The position numbers and the translations under genes are program-made. Below, one piece after another: positions 25,371 to 37,029 of a DNA stretch of 64,000 nt. Each line of letters opens with the position of its first letter. Position 1 is the first letter of the stretch. Origin of the DNA: Typhlomys cinereus (lineage: Eukaryota > Chordata > Mammalia > Rodentia > Platacanthomyidae); NCBI GenBank assembly GCA_023101885.1, contig JALPQD010000159.1, positions 648,566 to 712,565 on the forward strand, given 5' to 3'. The notes under the pieces are model-generated. The model was not told the origin of the DNA and searched no databases. It worked only from the letters and a program-made list of their open reading frames with translations.

Positions 25371-25839
25371 GCAAAAATTTGGGGAACAAGACAACACACT
25401 TTTAAATTCGTTGTATAGAACAGGAAACATTTTCCCCATTTCCTTCCATGTACATGCCTTTAAATTTGCCAATACCAGGTATCTTTACCATCTGGCCCTC
25501 CTGCCTTTCCCCCCTGAGTGCTCCCTTAACAAGCAGATACCATCACATACAGTTTTTCAGTTCTTGGTGAAAACTCAAGGATTTGTGCATGTTAGGCAGA
25601 CAAGAAATCTTCCACCTCAGCTATGTATCCGGACCTATTGAAAAGGTCCTATATCACAATCTCATGGGTCTCAAATGAACTTATCTGCAAAATGGTCTAC
25701 ATATATTTTTCTTAGAGAATTTCATATGTGTATACAATGAGTTTGCACCATTTATCCAAATCCTATTACTCTTTGCCCTTTCTTCCATTTTGAAAAGCTT
25801 CCCAACCAGTCCACTCCCTAAAGCCACGCGGTGTGGTGT
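25371..25839. other. Unassigned DNA
   Basis: A 90-codon frame at 25369-25641 has no domain I recognise and no flanking splice signals that I trust. Nothing else seen. Confidence 0.4.
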
Positions 25840-25841
25840 GG

Positions 25842-25903
<62 letters not shown>
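25836..25903. repeat. (TG)n microsatellite
   Basis: A long near-perfect GT tract (about 28 units from 25847) is preceded by 'ggtgtggtgtggtgttt'. Minus-strand frames here are His-Thr repeats. Confidence 0.97.
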
Positions 25904-26600
25904 ATTGCTGAGCTTTATAATTATTTCCTGCATTAGCATGCTCCTAGGCACCTGATGAAGCATGAGATATATTTGTGATGATAGAAAAATTATTAACTGA
26001 TTAGTCATCACACGAAATAAACTTATTTTGTTCAGTATTACTCATGTATCTCTAAATAGTTATTTTCATGACAGGGATTTCAATTGTATTTTTGCCCTAT
26101 AAAGGTGGTTATACCTATCACAATTTCCCTCATAAGTCAATACATATAAGGAATGCAGTTTTTTGAGAAGTTATAAATTATATAGGTGGAATGTCCAGAT
26201 ATTCCTTGCCTTCTCTTCATTTTGATTAAAGTTCTATCACACTGAGTATGCAAAGATAATAGACATTGTGATTTTTTAAACACATTCATTTATAGCTATA
26301 AAAATCTATTAATTTAAGGGAGTAAATTTACTTTCATACCATGTTCCATTCAAAAAATAACTCTTAAGGGGGCATGTTTTTCCTATTTATCATGTAAAAG
26401 ATCCCTAGTTAAATTTGAATTTCAGAAAATTAGAAAAGAATGGAGCATGCAATACTTGGTAACAATATTTAGAACTTGCAATGTGGGAAATAAACTGTCT
26501 TAAAGAAGGTACTTAGTGGTGCTTAATATTTAACTTGGTATTCTAAATTTTTCTGGAAAAACTATTAGTAAAGAAAGGATCATCTATCTTTTACTTGTTT
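25904..26600. other. Unassigned AT-rich DNA
   Basis: No gene or named repeat recognised. Confidence 0.45.
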
Positions 26601-26800
26601 GGTGTGTGTCTGTGTGTGTGTGTGTGCGTGTGTATACACGCATGCACACAACAGCACACTTGAAAGTATATGATTGTGACGGTCCAAGGGAGTCATCAAA
26701 AATCATCCTTGATTGCTCTTCTTCCCTATTGCTTTGCTCTGGGGTTTCCCAGGCTCTGTATTCTAGGGCCAGAATTGCAGGCCTCCACCATTTTCATCCT
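26600..26800 (-). repeat. Diverged rodent SINE-like copy with (TG)n
   Basis: A (TG)n block (26602-26634) precedes sequence such as 'gctctggggtttcccaggctctgtattctagg' type words and 'catcctgcatttttaaa'. The same order recurs in the better-preserved copy at 26824-27115, so these are two copies of one interspersed repeat. Only the distal part is present and the tRNA-like head is missing. Confidence 0.6.
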
Positions 26801-26820
26801 GCATTTTTAAAATGTAATTA

Positions 26821-26823
<3 letters not shown>

Positions 26824-26872
<49 letters not shown>
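26824..26872. repeat. (TG)n microsatellite
   Basis: About 24 TG units directly abut the SINE copy that follows. Confidence 0.97.
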
Positions 26873-26874
<2 letters not shown>

Positions 26875-27115
26875 ATGTCAGAGGGCACAGTGTGTGCATG
26901 TGGAGGACCAAGGGTAACTTAAGGAATCATTTCGGATTGCTTGTACCTCTTTCTTGCTTCTCTCTGGGATTCCCCAGGCTCTGTCCACCATGGCAGGCTG
27001 CTGTGGTTTCCTCCTGGATTAATTTTTTTTGTGGGACCTGGGATCTGAATCAGGACCTTCTGCTTGCGAGACAGAGTCTTAACACCTGAGCCATCTCTCC
27101 ATCCTGCATTTTTAT
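26873..27115 (-). repeat. B2-like tRNA-derived SINE
   Basis: On the minus strand it begins 'aggatggagagatggctca' followed by 'ggtgttaag' (A-box region), with a B-box-like 'ggtcctgattcagatcc' about 45 bp downstream. This is the layout of a B2/tRNA-derived rodent SINE. The body continues to the (TG)n tract, which in this orientation is the 3' (CA)n end. The minus-strand frame at 26919-27167 is incidental. Confidence 0.72.
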
Positions 27116-28430
27116 GCTTGAATTGTTTACAAGACCATCTCCCTACCTCCAGACTATTAAGAATCATATTCTAGTACAGGAGAGCCAGACAAACTACCTG
27201 AATTGTTGCTTGTGTTTTTCCCATGATACATAAAACCCTCACCTCATAAGCCCTATTATTCATAATTAATTAAAAAAGTATTCAGAGGTATTTGAAGATA
27301 CAATACTAAGTACTAGATACTAGAGAGACAGAGGAAATAAAACACATTTGGCATGATGGAAAAACTCACTCTCCAGAGAAAGAGGCAGACATGTTAACAA
27401 ATTCTGACAAACCAGTGTGTTTAGAATAGCAGCACTAAGACTTTCTGAGGAAGCATGAAAGAAAAAAATCCTATAATACAGTATTTTTGAAATCATAATT
27501 AAATTTTTTCCAGTTTATGAGTCTTTAAAAATTAGAGGAGCAGATGTATATAGCATATCTGTGAATGATGTGCACATCTAGTTGCTAAATAACCTTTTTG
27601 CTTCTTTAAATACAGAGATTACTGGAAAACCCTAGACTTAGACAATAAAAAATGACATTCTACTGTGTTAAAGACAGATGGTTTGGGCCTCTTCAATCCA
27701 AGAAATCTATCTAAATATATCTTTCTTCTCAGTGTCTATGCACACTGCTGGTTTATGGTCTTTGGTTGGAATGTTATCCAAGACATTTTGTGCAAAAAAG
27801 GAAATGCATAGGCTAAAGCTTGGATGAGCTCACTAGAAATTACTTTCTATTTTGAGTTTCTAAGCAACTGTGGTTTGGGCATCATAAAATAAGATGGTTT
27901 TGTCTTTGGTCACAGCTTGTATTAAGTTTTATATACAGATAAAAAAACAAGGTTTTATAGACAATAGTTGGAGAAAAATTAAATAGAAAGTGAAAAGGAA
28001 ATTGCTTTTAGCTTTTTTACAGACCTGGAGAAAAAAAGCTACTGAATTGATTTAGGTCTATTTGCATATTGTGATACATTATAGTGTATAATAATTGATT
28101 TGTATTCACTACCTATAGTACCTGATAATTATAAATAAGTGAAAATACTTATGTAATACCCTGGTTGTAGAATTTTATAACAAAAGATATTTAAACTATG
28201 GGCAATCTATTTATTCAACTTGAGTAGCTTTAATTTTTATTTGTGATGAAATGAAACATATAGAATAATTAATAAACATATATTCATAACCTTTATGAGT
28301 CTGTGACCCAGTTTGTATTACTTCCAGAAATCATAGTAAACAGAGTGACAATAATCTCAAACTGACTCATTTCATGGAACATTGCTATTCTCTCACTCTC
28401 TCTTCCTCTCTGTCTCTTTCTTTTCCCAAT
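27116..28430. other. Mostly unassigned DNA, with possible mammalian-wide repeat
   Basis: A stretch near 27285-27470 ('actagatactagagagacag', 'gaggcagacatgttaacaaa') resembles very old L2/MIR-class 3' sequence but is too diverged to name. The rest shows no gene or repeat I recognise. Confidence 0.4.
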
Positions 28431-28434
28431 ATAG

Positions 28435-28625
28435 TTCTTCCAGAAGAGACACTGATATCTTCAGGAATTTGTGCTAATTTTGCCATTAGCTTTCAACCAC
28501 AACCTGGGATATTTTCACGTGACAATACCCATATGGTTGAAGATACCCAATTCCCAAGTTGCCAAGAAATATTCAATAGCCATCCAGAAGTAACATTATC
28601 CAGTGAAGCAATGCCAATTAAATGA
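28435..28625 (+). CDS. Possible terminal coding exon of an unidentified gene
   Basis: A strong 3' splice site precedes it: about 45 bases of nearly pure C/T (28387-28429) ending in 'caatatag', with AG at 28433-28434. The following 62 codons are open in one frame (phase 1 entry, starting L-P-E-E-T) up to TGA at 28623-28625. Poly(A) signals AATAAA follow at 28709 and 28820. The reading has mixed composition, with Cys at two places, and is not repeat-like. It matches no L1 or ERV protein. I do not recognise the protein. It could also be a chance frame behind a CT-rich microsatellite. Confidence 0.33.
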
Positions 28626-29003
28626 AGAGCATCAAGTCTATTTTGAGATCCATATATGGCTATATTGAGACCTCCAAAATCAATTTATTTCTCCTTATTG
28701 TGTCGTAAAATAAAAATCCCATTTGGTGAGTCATTCTCCAAAAGATCAATTTAAGAATAATGATGCATGCTCAAAATTATCATGTGCTGAAAAGTGAATT
28801 TTAAATGTTGAATTTCACAAATAAAGGTAAATGTTCAGTTTTTAATTGAATATTTTCTAGTACATATGAAAATATTAGTTCCAAGTCACAGTAATCAGTT
28901 TCTTCAACAAATATGTCCCTGAAACCCATTAAAGTGTCATGTATATTGGACATTCAAAAATGGGAAAAATGGGCAAATATTATTTCATTAATATAGATGA
29001 TCC
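28626..29003. other. Unassigned DNA (possible 3' UTR)
   Basis: It contains AATAAA hexamers at 28709 and 28820. If the exon at 28435-28625 is real, this would be its 3' untranslated region. Otherwise nothing is recognised. Confidence 0.35.
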
Positions 29004-30041
29004 TAAAACTTTTCATCCACACACCAAGAATACACATTTTTCATGGCAGCACACCAACTTTCTCCAAAACAGAAAACATATTGGGCCACAAAACAAATCT
29101 CCCATATACATCAAAGTTGAAATTCTAGTCTATTCTATCAGACCACCATAGTCTAGAGCTTGACATCCATGACACAACAAACAATAGAAAAAAGAGTAAC
29201 TTCTGGAAACTCAACACTATGATGCTGAAGGAGAATTGGATTCAGGAAGAAATTAAAAAGGAAAGTCAAGATTTCCTGAAAGTGAATGATAATGAAAATA
29301 CAACATATCAAAATCTCTGGGAAAAAAATGAAAGCAATCCTAAGAGGTAAGTTCATAATTCTTAATGCCTACATCAAAAAAATGGAAACATCAGAAATTA
29401 ATAACTTAACAATGCAGTTTAAAGCTTTAGGGACATTAGAGCAATCTGATCCCAAAAGCAGTAGAAGAGAGGAGATTAACAAAATAACAGGAGAAATATC
29501 TGAAATTGAGATCAAGAAAATGATACAGAAAATCAACCAGTCAAAAAGCTGTTTTTTTGAAAAAATCAATAAGATTCCCTAGCTAAATTAACAAAAAGCA
29601 AGAGTGAGAAAACCCAAATTAAAAAAATTAGAAATGAAAATGAACTTATCACTACTGACACCCAAGAAATCCAGAGTATTATAACATCATATTTCAAAAA
29701 CATATGCTTTGTAAAATTTGACAACACAAAAGAGATGGATAAATTTCAAAGTAAACACAAATTACCTAAATTGAATCAGGAAGTTGTGAATTATTTAAAT
29801 AGTCATATAACATATGAGGAAATTGATGAAGTAATCTCGAATCTTCCTACTAAAAAATGTCCTGGACCAGATGGATTCAGCACAGAATTCTACCAGACAT
29901 GTAAGGAGTCAATAACACCAATACTCCTTAAACTGTTCCATCAAATAGCAAAGGAAGGAACACTACCAAATTCCTTCTATGAAGCTAATATCGTCTTAAT
30001 CCCAAAACCTAATAAAGATACACTTAAAAAAGAAAACTATA
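29004..30041 (+). mobile_element. Young L1 element E, part 1 (ORF2 endonuclease end to RT)
   Basis: A 5'-truncated L1 that starts at 'aacttttcatccacacacc' within the endonuclease region. It runs through the linker (29286-29582) and RT start (29735 on: [30 protein letters not shown]). It stops at 30041, where element F is inserted, and resumes at 37017 with the same sequence 'aaagaaaactata'. The ORF2 pseudogene thus continues through four pieces of this window. Confidence 0.88.
29004..30041 (+). pseudogene. L1 ORF2 remnant (element E, piece 1)
   Basis: The linker and first RT block survive in two frames (29286-29582, 29735-30041). Frame breaks occur near 29325 and 29575, the latter from a loss of the 'gatacaccc' segment. 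The open frame that runs on past 30041 into Pro/Arg-rich sequence is an artefact of reading into the GC-rich 5' UTR of element F. Confidence 0.85.
30029..30041. repeat. Target-site duplication, left copy (element F)
   Basis: 'aaagaaaactata' lies directly left of the 5' UTR of F and again at 37017-37029 after its tail. The upstream TT/AAAA context fits L1 endonuclease cleavage. Confidence 0.9.
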
Positions 30042-31061
30042 ACCACTCCGGAGCCCGGCCTGGAGGCGAGCACCCAGGCCGACTCTGGCTTGGCCTACAC
30101 CCCGGCCCTGACGACCCCAGGCCCTTCCGCGCCGACCCGCACCGCCCCTGCCAGCTCGCAAAGGTGAGTGAGAGAGAGAGCCCAGCCCAGCCCAACCACC
30201 CCAGAACCCCACGCATCCCAGCGGTGAGCACCCAGGCCGACTAAGGCTTAGCCTGGGCCCCGTCCCGGACCCTAGCCCCTCCCATCCTCCCGCCCCGTGT
30301 GCCTCGCCACCCCCCTAGTCCCAGGTGAAGAATTCTGCCACTGAGCCAGCAGGCAAGAGAGCCCAGCCCCGCCCCCCACTCAGGAGCCGCCCGGCCAGCA
30401 GCACTGAGCCCCGCAGCCACCAGCTTTGCCCCCGGGGCCCCGCCCCCCTTGGCGCCGACCTTCCCAGGTCGCAGGTGAAGAATTCTGCCATCAACATCAG
30501 ACCCTCTGCCTCTCTGGCCCACCGGGAACCTACGCACATGGTCCACAGAAGACACACTGCTACTGAGAATTCAATAGACCCCAAAGGAAACTCAAGCAAA
30601 ATTCTAAGAAACTAAGGGAACACAGGCCATACATCTGGACTCCACTACAATCACTATATTACCTGGGCGAGATTCTTCTCATCCAGCCCAAAGATAAGTA
30701 AACTTTTTCTTTTCACCTTACTGATCCTTTAAAGTATCAATGCTTTAGATCAAATTTCTCATACAGCCACCACACAACATACAACTCCAGGGCATACACC
30801 ACTCGCCCCCACATTTCACCAAGATACTAAATCGTAAAAGTGCACTACCAAAGTAATATTCACCTCCTGGTTACATAACCTGACTTAACTGATGTACTAA
30901 CAGCATAGTAGCCTCATCTAGGAGGATATAACAATAACAACACACAAACATACCCAATCCAAGGCAAGCACTAGTAATAACTGGCAAGTGTAACAATACC
31001 AACTACGTCGATTCAGTGAAAAACACACAGAAATTGAAAGGTCCTAAAAAACAAAACAACA
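30042..31061 (+). promoter_or_regulatory. Monomeric L1 5' UTR / promoter of element F
   Basis: Tandem GC-rich units: 'gagcacccaggccgact' starts at 30068 and recurs almost unchanged at 30225 (157 bp apart), and 'caggtgaagaattctgcca' recurs at 30322 and 30472 (150 bp apart). The promoter is thus built of about three roughly 150-bp monomers, as in mouse L1, followed by an AT-rich leader. AAG|GTGAGT at 30161-30169 is a consensus splice donor. Frames in this block (about 30024-30600) are shadows. Confidence 0.8.
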
Positions 31062-32174
31062 ATGCCCAAGTCAAAGTGCAGATCTATGAGAAACAAAACC
31101 CAAGAAGACCAATCTCCTGCCGAAAGAATCAATCCCGTAATGAGGGATTCCGACCAGAACAAATCCACAGAAAATAGCCATGAAAGCCAGACCCAACACA
31201 AGGGCTTTCAGAGTATGATCATTACCATGATTAATACTATGAAAGAGGAAATCCGAGAAGAGTTAAACAACCGTATCAACCACTTTGAACAGGAACACGA
31301 CAGGCACTTGGAGAAGTTGAGAAAAACAGTTCAAGAAACAAAAATAGGCATAGAGCAGTTAAAGCAGTCTCAGGCAGAGTTTAAAATTGAACTAAAAGAC
31401 AAGATATTTTCAACCCAAAACTCAACAGAGAGTATTATCAGCAGAACAAATGAAGCAGAAAATAGAATTTCAGATCTTGAAGACAAAGTGGGAGAATTAA
31501 CCAGCTCAATGGAAGAGATTGTTAAAGTCAAAAAGATACTGGAGAGGAAAATTCAAGAGATATGGGACACCCTGAAGAAGCCTAATATGCACATTCATGA
31601 AATACCAGAACAAGAATCCAAAAATACCACACATGAGGAAATATTTCAATGCATCATAAATGAAAACTTCCAACAACTAAAGAATGAGAGGACTATCCAA
31701 ATACAAGAGGCATTTCGCACTCCAAACAGATATGACCAAAATAGAAAATCGCCACGGAAAATAATAGTCAAAACACTCTATATTCAAGACAAAGAAAAGG
31801 TGCTGAGAGCTTCAAGAGAAAAAAAGAAAGTCACTTTTAAAGGTAAACCTATTAGAATAACAAATGACTACTCAATGGAAACAGTAAAAGCAAGAAGAGC
31901 TTGGAGAGACCTACTTCAAGTATTAAATGAGCAAAAATGTCAACCCAGACTGATATACCCGGCAAAACTATCTGTCATGATTGAGGGAGAAAGAAAAGTT
32001 TTCCAGCACAAAGACAACTTGAAGGGATACATGTCTATCAAACCAGGCCTTCAAAAAATGCTAGAAATGATACTCAAGCTTGAAAAAAAGGACAAGCGTA
32101 TCCAGGAGGACAGAAGGGAAGTACAATACCACCAAAACATAAATATCAAACAACATGCTTACAAAATCTACTAA
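31062..32174 (+). CDS. L1 ORF1p, intact RNA-binding protein (element F)
   Basis: Full-length, uninterrupted frame of 370 codons. In the L1 family ORF1p forms a trimer, coats L1 RNA in cytoplasmic particles and acts as a nucleic acid chaperone during target-primed reverse transcription. Visible parts are: basic N-terminus (about 1-50), heptad-rich coiled coil (about 52-162), RRM (about 170-262) starting near PNMHIHEIPEQES, and C-terminal domain (about 263-345) with REKKKVTFKGKPIRIT and YPAKLS. At residue 179 Glu replaces the Gly present in other copies here (IHGIPE to IHEIPE). The start is the same ATG as in elements A and D (atgcccaag). ORF2 begins 9 bp after the stop. Promoter and host context suggest it could be transcribed; activity is unproven. 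Confidence 0.9.
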   Translation: MPKSKCRSMRNKTQEDQSPAERINPVMRDSDQNKSTENSHESQTQHKGFQSMIITMINTMKEEIREELNNRINHFEQEHDRHLEKLRKTVQETKIGIEQLKQSQAEFKIELKDKIFSTQNSTESIISRTNEAENRISDLEDKVGELTSSMEEIVKVKKILERKIQEIWDTLKKPNMHIHEIPEQESKNTTHEEIFQCIINENFQQLKNERTIQIQEAFRTPNRYDQNRKSPRKIIVKTLYIQDKEKVLRASREKKKVTFKGKPIRITNDYSMETVKARRAWRDLLQVLNEQKCQPRLIYPAKLSVMIEGERKVFQHKDNLKGYMSIKPGLQKMLEMILKLEKKDKRIQEDRREVQYHQNINIKQHAYKIY

Positions 32175-32183
32175 ATATAAAAA

Positions 32184-35100
32184 ATGTCCAAAATTAAAAA
32201 TAATTTCTCCATTATAACATTAAATGTCAATGGGCTTAACTCACTGATTAAGAGACACAAATTACAAACTTGGATTAAAAACCACAATCCAACAATCTGC
32301 TTCCTTCAGGAAACTCATCTCACCACAAAAGATAGGCATATCCTAAGAATGAAAGGCTGGTCCAAAATCTTGAAAGCTAATGGAACCAGAAAACAGGCAG
32401 GGGTAGCAATTATGCTTTCAGACAAAGTGGACTTCAAACCAAAGAAAATCATAAGAGACACAGATGGATACTATATTTTAGTCACAAGTACAATTCACCA
32501 GGAAGACTTCACAATACTGAACATTTATGCACCCAATACGGGCACCTCTACATTCATTTAGAAAACCCTACAGGGACTAAAGCAAGAAATCAACCCCAAA
32601 CGATAATTCTTGGGGACTTCAACACCGCCCTCTCAACATGGGATAGATCAACAGGTCAAAAGCTTAACAGAGACACTTTGGAACTTAATCAAACCCTTAA
32701 AGAAATGGACCTTACAGATCTCTATCGATCTTTTCACCCACGCATGAAAGAATACAGATTTTTCTCAGCAGCGCATGGAACTTTTTCCAAAATAGATCAC
32801 ATATTGGGCCACAAAACGAATCTACACATATACAAAAAAGTTGAAATTCTAACCTGTGCCCCATCAGACCACCACGGCCTAAAGCTGGACATCCACAACA
32901 CAACAAACAAGAGAATATACAATAACTCCTAGAAACTTAACAATATGATGCTGAATGAGAACTGGATACAGGAAGAAATTAAAAAGGAAATTCAAGATTT
33001 CCTGAAAGTGAATGATAATGGAAATACAACTTACCAAAATCTCTGCGACACAATGAAAGCTGTTCTAAGAGGTAAGTTCATAGCTCTTAATGCCTACATC
33101 AAAAAAATGGAGACATCAGAAATAAATAACTTAACGATGCAGCTTAAGGCTTTAGAGGAACTTGAGCAATCTGATCCCAAAAGTAGTAGAAGAGAGAAGA
33201 TGAGCAAAATAAGGGGAGAAATATCTGAAATTGTGATAGGAAAATGATGGAAAAAATCAACTAGTCAAAAAGCTGGTTCTTTGAAAAAATCAATAAGATG
33301 GATACACCCCTAGCTAAATTAACCAAAAGCAAGAGAGAGAAAACCCAAATTAACAAAATTAGAAATGAACATGGGTTATCACTACTGATACCCAAGAAAT
33401 CCAGAGAATTATAACATCATATTTCAAAAACTTATACTCAGTGAAGTTTGACAACACAAAAGAGATGGATGAATTTCTAAGTAAATACAACCTACCTAAA
33501 TTGAATCAGGATATTGTAAATTACTTATATAGCCCCATAACATATAAAGAAATTGAAGAAGTAATCTCGAATCTTCCCATCAAAAAATGTCCTGGACCAG
33601 ATGGATTCAGCACAGAATTCTATCAGACATTGAAGGAGTTAATAACACCAATACTCCTTAAACTGTTCTATCTAATAGCAAAGGAAGGAACACTACAAAA
33701 TTCCTTCTATGAAACTAATATCATGTTAATCACAAAACCTAATAAAGATTCACTTAAAAAGAAAACTATAAGCGGATCTCTCTGATGAACACAGACGCAA
33801 AGATTCTCAACAAAGTCTTAGAAAATCGGATTCAAAAACATATCAAAAAGATCATTCACAGCGACCAAGTAGGCTTCATCCCCGGCACACAAGGTTGGTT
33901 CAATATACGAAAATCAATAAATGTAATTCATCATATAAACCTGTCCAAAGACCAAGACCACATGATACTCTCGATAGTTGCAGAAAAAGCCTTTGACAGG
34001 ATCCAACAGCCTTTTATGATCAAAACGCTAGAGACAGTAAGAATGGAAGGAACCTTTATCAATATAATAAAAGCTGTATACAACAAGCCCACAGCAAGGA
34101 TTATGCTCAATGGGGAACAATTGGAAGCATTCCCACTTCCATCAGGAACTAGACAAGGCTGTCCACTCTCACCACTTCTATTCAATATTGTACTTGATGT
34201 CTTAGCTGAAGCCATAAGACAAGAAAGGGACATAAGAGGGATTCAAATCTGCAAGGAAGAAGTCAAACTATCCCTATTTGCAGATGACATGATCTTATAC
34301 CTGAGTGATCCCAAAAACTCCACCAGGAAGCTCCTAGAAGTAATTGAGAAGTTCAGCAGGGTGGCAGGATACAAAATAAATGTGCAAAAATCAGAGGCCT
34401 TCCTATATGCCCAGAATGAAAGAAGTGAAAAAGCCTTGAGAGAAACAATCCCATTTACTGTAGCCTCTAAAAAAATTTTTATACCTTGGTATAAGACTAA
34501 CCAAGGAAGTAAAAGAACTTTACAATGAAAACTTTAAAACCCTAAAGAAAGAAATTGCAGAAGACACCAGAAGGTGGAAGGACCTCCCATGTTCTTGGAT
34601 TGGCAGAATCAACATTGTAAAAATGACCATCCTACCAAAGGCAATATACAAATTCAATGCTATACCAATTAAAATCCAAAAGCAATTATTTAAGAAGTTG
34701 ACCAAACATTCTCAAAATTCATATGGAGGCACAAAAGACCCAGGATAGCAAACACAATCCTGAGTAACAAAAACACTGCTGGAGGTATTACCATACCAAA
34801 CCTTAGTCTATACTACAAATCCATAGTTGTAATAACAGCCTGGTACTGGCTCCAAAATAGACACACAGAACAATGGATAAGGGTTGAAGACCCAGATATA
34901 AACCCACAAAAATCCAGCCATTTGATCTTTGACAAAGGGGTCCAAAGAATCCAATGGAAAAAGAACAGCATCTTCAACATATGGTGCTGGCAAAATTGGA
35001 TCTCCACATGCAGAAGATTAAAGCTGGCCCCATACATGTCACCATGTACAAGATTTAATTCCAAATGGATCAAGGATCTTGATATCAGGCCAGAGACTAT

Positions 35101-35988
35101 AAAAATCACAGTTGAAAGGATAGGGAACTCCCTTGAGCTGAATGGGCTAGGCCAACAGTTCCTAAACAGACATCCAATGGCACAGTCACTGCTACCAACT
35201 CTCAACAGTTTGGATCTTGTCAAACTAAAGAGCTTCTGTTCATATAAAGAGATCGTAACAGGAGCTGAAAGCAACCCACAGAATGGGAAAAAATCTTCAC
35301 TAACCACATATCTGATAGAGCTCTACTGTCCAGAACTTAGAAAAGTAAACACCAAGGAAACCAATGGCCCAATTAAAAAATGGGCCCTGGAATTTGAAAG
35401 AAATTTTACCAGAGATGAAATTAAAATGTATAACAAATATCTTTAAAAATCTTCCACTTCTTTAGACATCAGGGAAATGCAAATCAAAACCTCCCTGAGA
35501 TATCATCTCACCCCATCGGTATGGCAAAAATCCACAATACAAACAACAAGTGCTGGAGAGGGTCTGGAGGGAGGGGAACTCTACTACATTGCTCGTGGGA
35601 ATGCAGGCTCATACAGCCATTCTGGTGAGCCGCCTGGAGATTCTTAAAGAAATTAAAGATTGAAATGCCATATGACCCTGATATTCCACTTATGGGAATG
35701 ACCACCCCTACACAGGGGTTCGCCTCCATAGCACAAGCATGACCATGTTCATAGCAGCACTGTTTACAATAGCAAAGTCATGGAATCAACCCAAATGTCC
35801 AACAGTTGACCAGTGAATAAGGAATCTGTAGTACATCTATACAATGGAGTATTACTCAGCCATCAAAAATGATGAATTACTGGAATTTGCTGGGAAATGC
35901 ATGTCATTAGAAACAATTATATTAAGTGATGTATCCGAAACCCAGAAAGTTACGCGCCGTATGTACTCCCTAATAGGTGGCTCCTAAT
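32184..35988 (+). pseudogene. L1 ORF2p, interrupted (element F)
   Basis: Starts 9 bp after ORF1. The endonuclease (32184-32900) has ITLNVNGLN, LQETHLTTKD and YAPNTG motifs, but a TAG at about 32559-32561 replaces the AAG found in other copies and stops it after 125 codons. Linker frame 32945-33247, RT start 33441-33785 ([15 protein letters not shown]), RT core 33785-34528 with [28 protein letters not shown] and the catalytic [10 protein letters not shown]. In the palm motif Val replaces the Asp of SIDAEKAF, which would itself inactivate catalysis. The C-terminal part (34922-35446) continues to a stop at 35986-35988. Confidence 0.88.
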
Positions 35989-37016
35989 ACCAAACTCACC
36001 CAGCCCACATTGAGACACTCAAAGGTAAACCTATGTAATACAGTAATTGCAAGGATTGTGAACAGGAGGGATGGGGTTAGAGGGCCACACCAGGCACAAG
36101 GAGAGAGGGGACCATGTTACAGGAGAGAAAATCGGCCTCCAAAGAATGCAAGTAAGTAATGTGACACCCGGTTAAGTTCACAGACATTCGTTCCTGACCA
36201 TGTACAACTCAGAAGGTATGATCTCACCAGAAGGGGAGGTCATATAGTCTGGCAGATGAAAGGTGATCATTCTGCAAATGGGTGACTGACCCCTCCCACA
36301 CCGAGGTTTCCTGCTTTTATTACATCTACCCTTGAATGTACTATTATAACAAGACTCCAGTTTAACAGTTTTTTGTCTCTGACCAGGGGGTGACATACAG
36401 TGCCCATCAGGATGGAGTGAAGGGCATTGCAGGAGCAGCAAAACTGCAAAAGAAAATCAACAAAACGCAATCCAGAACTTCAGAGACTCTATATCAACCA
36501 CATAGAACTAAGCCAGTGTAATCTCCCCCCATCCTGAAGCTCAGGGACATTTGCGGAAGAGGGGGCGGTAAGATTGTAAGAGCAAAAGTATGGAAGGAAC
36601 AATGATTTGAAGATTCTCCACACTAGTTAGGGCTGAAGCAATCATATTTGGACTTTGCATGCCCTGCGCAATGTCCAACACACTATTGACCTCTCAAAGT
36701 CTAGCATCGGCTAAAGGCACCAAGATCCTTGGAGGCAAGGGATTGACAACCACAGTAGTGTTCCTATGCTTGAGGGGAACACGAGAAAGGGTTCAGGGAA
36801 ATGCCTCTGGGTCCTTGTGTGTCATCAGAGAGGAGGACCCAGAGGAGAGTGAGGCATACACAATAAAAGACTCTCTGGGAATTGGGGGGGGAGGCACTGT
36901 GAGATGGGGACGGAGGGAGGGGGAGCAGAGGGTTCGGGGGGAGGAGAGGGGGAGGGAACTGGTCTACCTATTACGTTTGTATGAGGGGAAATAATAATAA
37001 AAAATGTTAAAAAAAG

Positions 37017-37029
37017 AAAGAAAACTATA
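37017..37029. repeat. Target-site duplication, right copy (element F)
   Basis: 'aaagaaaactata' repeats 30029-30041 exactly and continues directly into the RT sequence of element E ('ggccaatctccc'). Confidence 0.9.

Larger units (their letters stand above)
30042..37016 (+). mobile_element. Full-length young L1 element F
   Basis: About 7.0 kb, complete from monomeric GC-rich 5' UTR to poly(A), flanked by a 13-bp target duplication (30029-30041 and 37017-37029) inside element E. It has an intact ORF1 (31062-32174), a 9-bp gap, a broken ORF2 (32184-35988) and a 3' UTR with G-rich tract (36880-36960) and (AAT)n-A tail. It is the best preserved element of the window and must be younger than E. Confidence 0.93.

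Noticed and set aside
30042..37016. Element F as an active autonomous L1
   Set aside because: ORF2 has a stop at about 32559, frameshifts, and a substituted catalytic palm Asp. Only ORF1 is intact.
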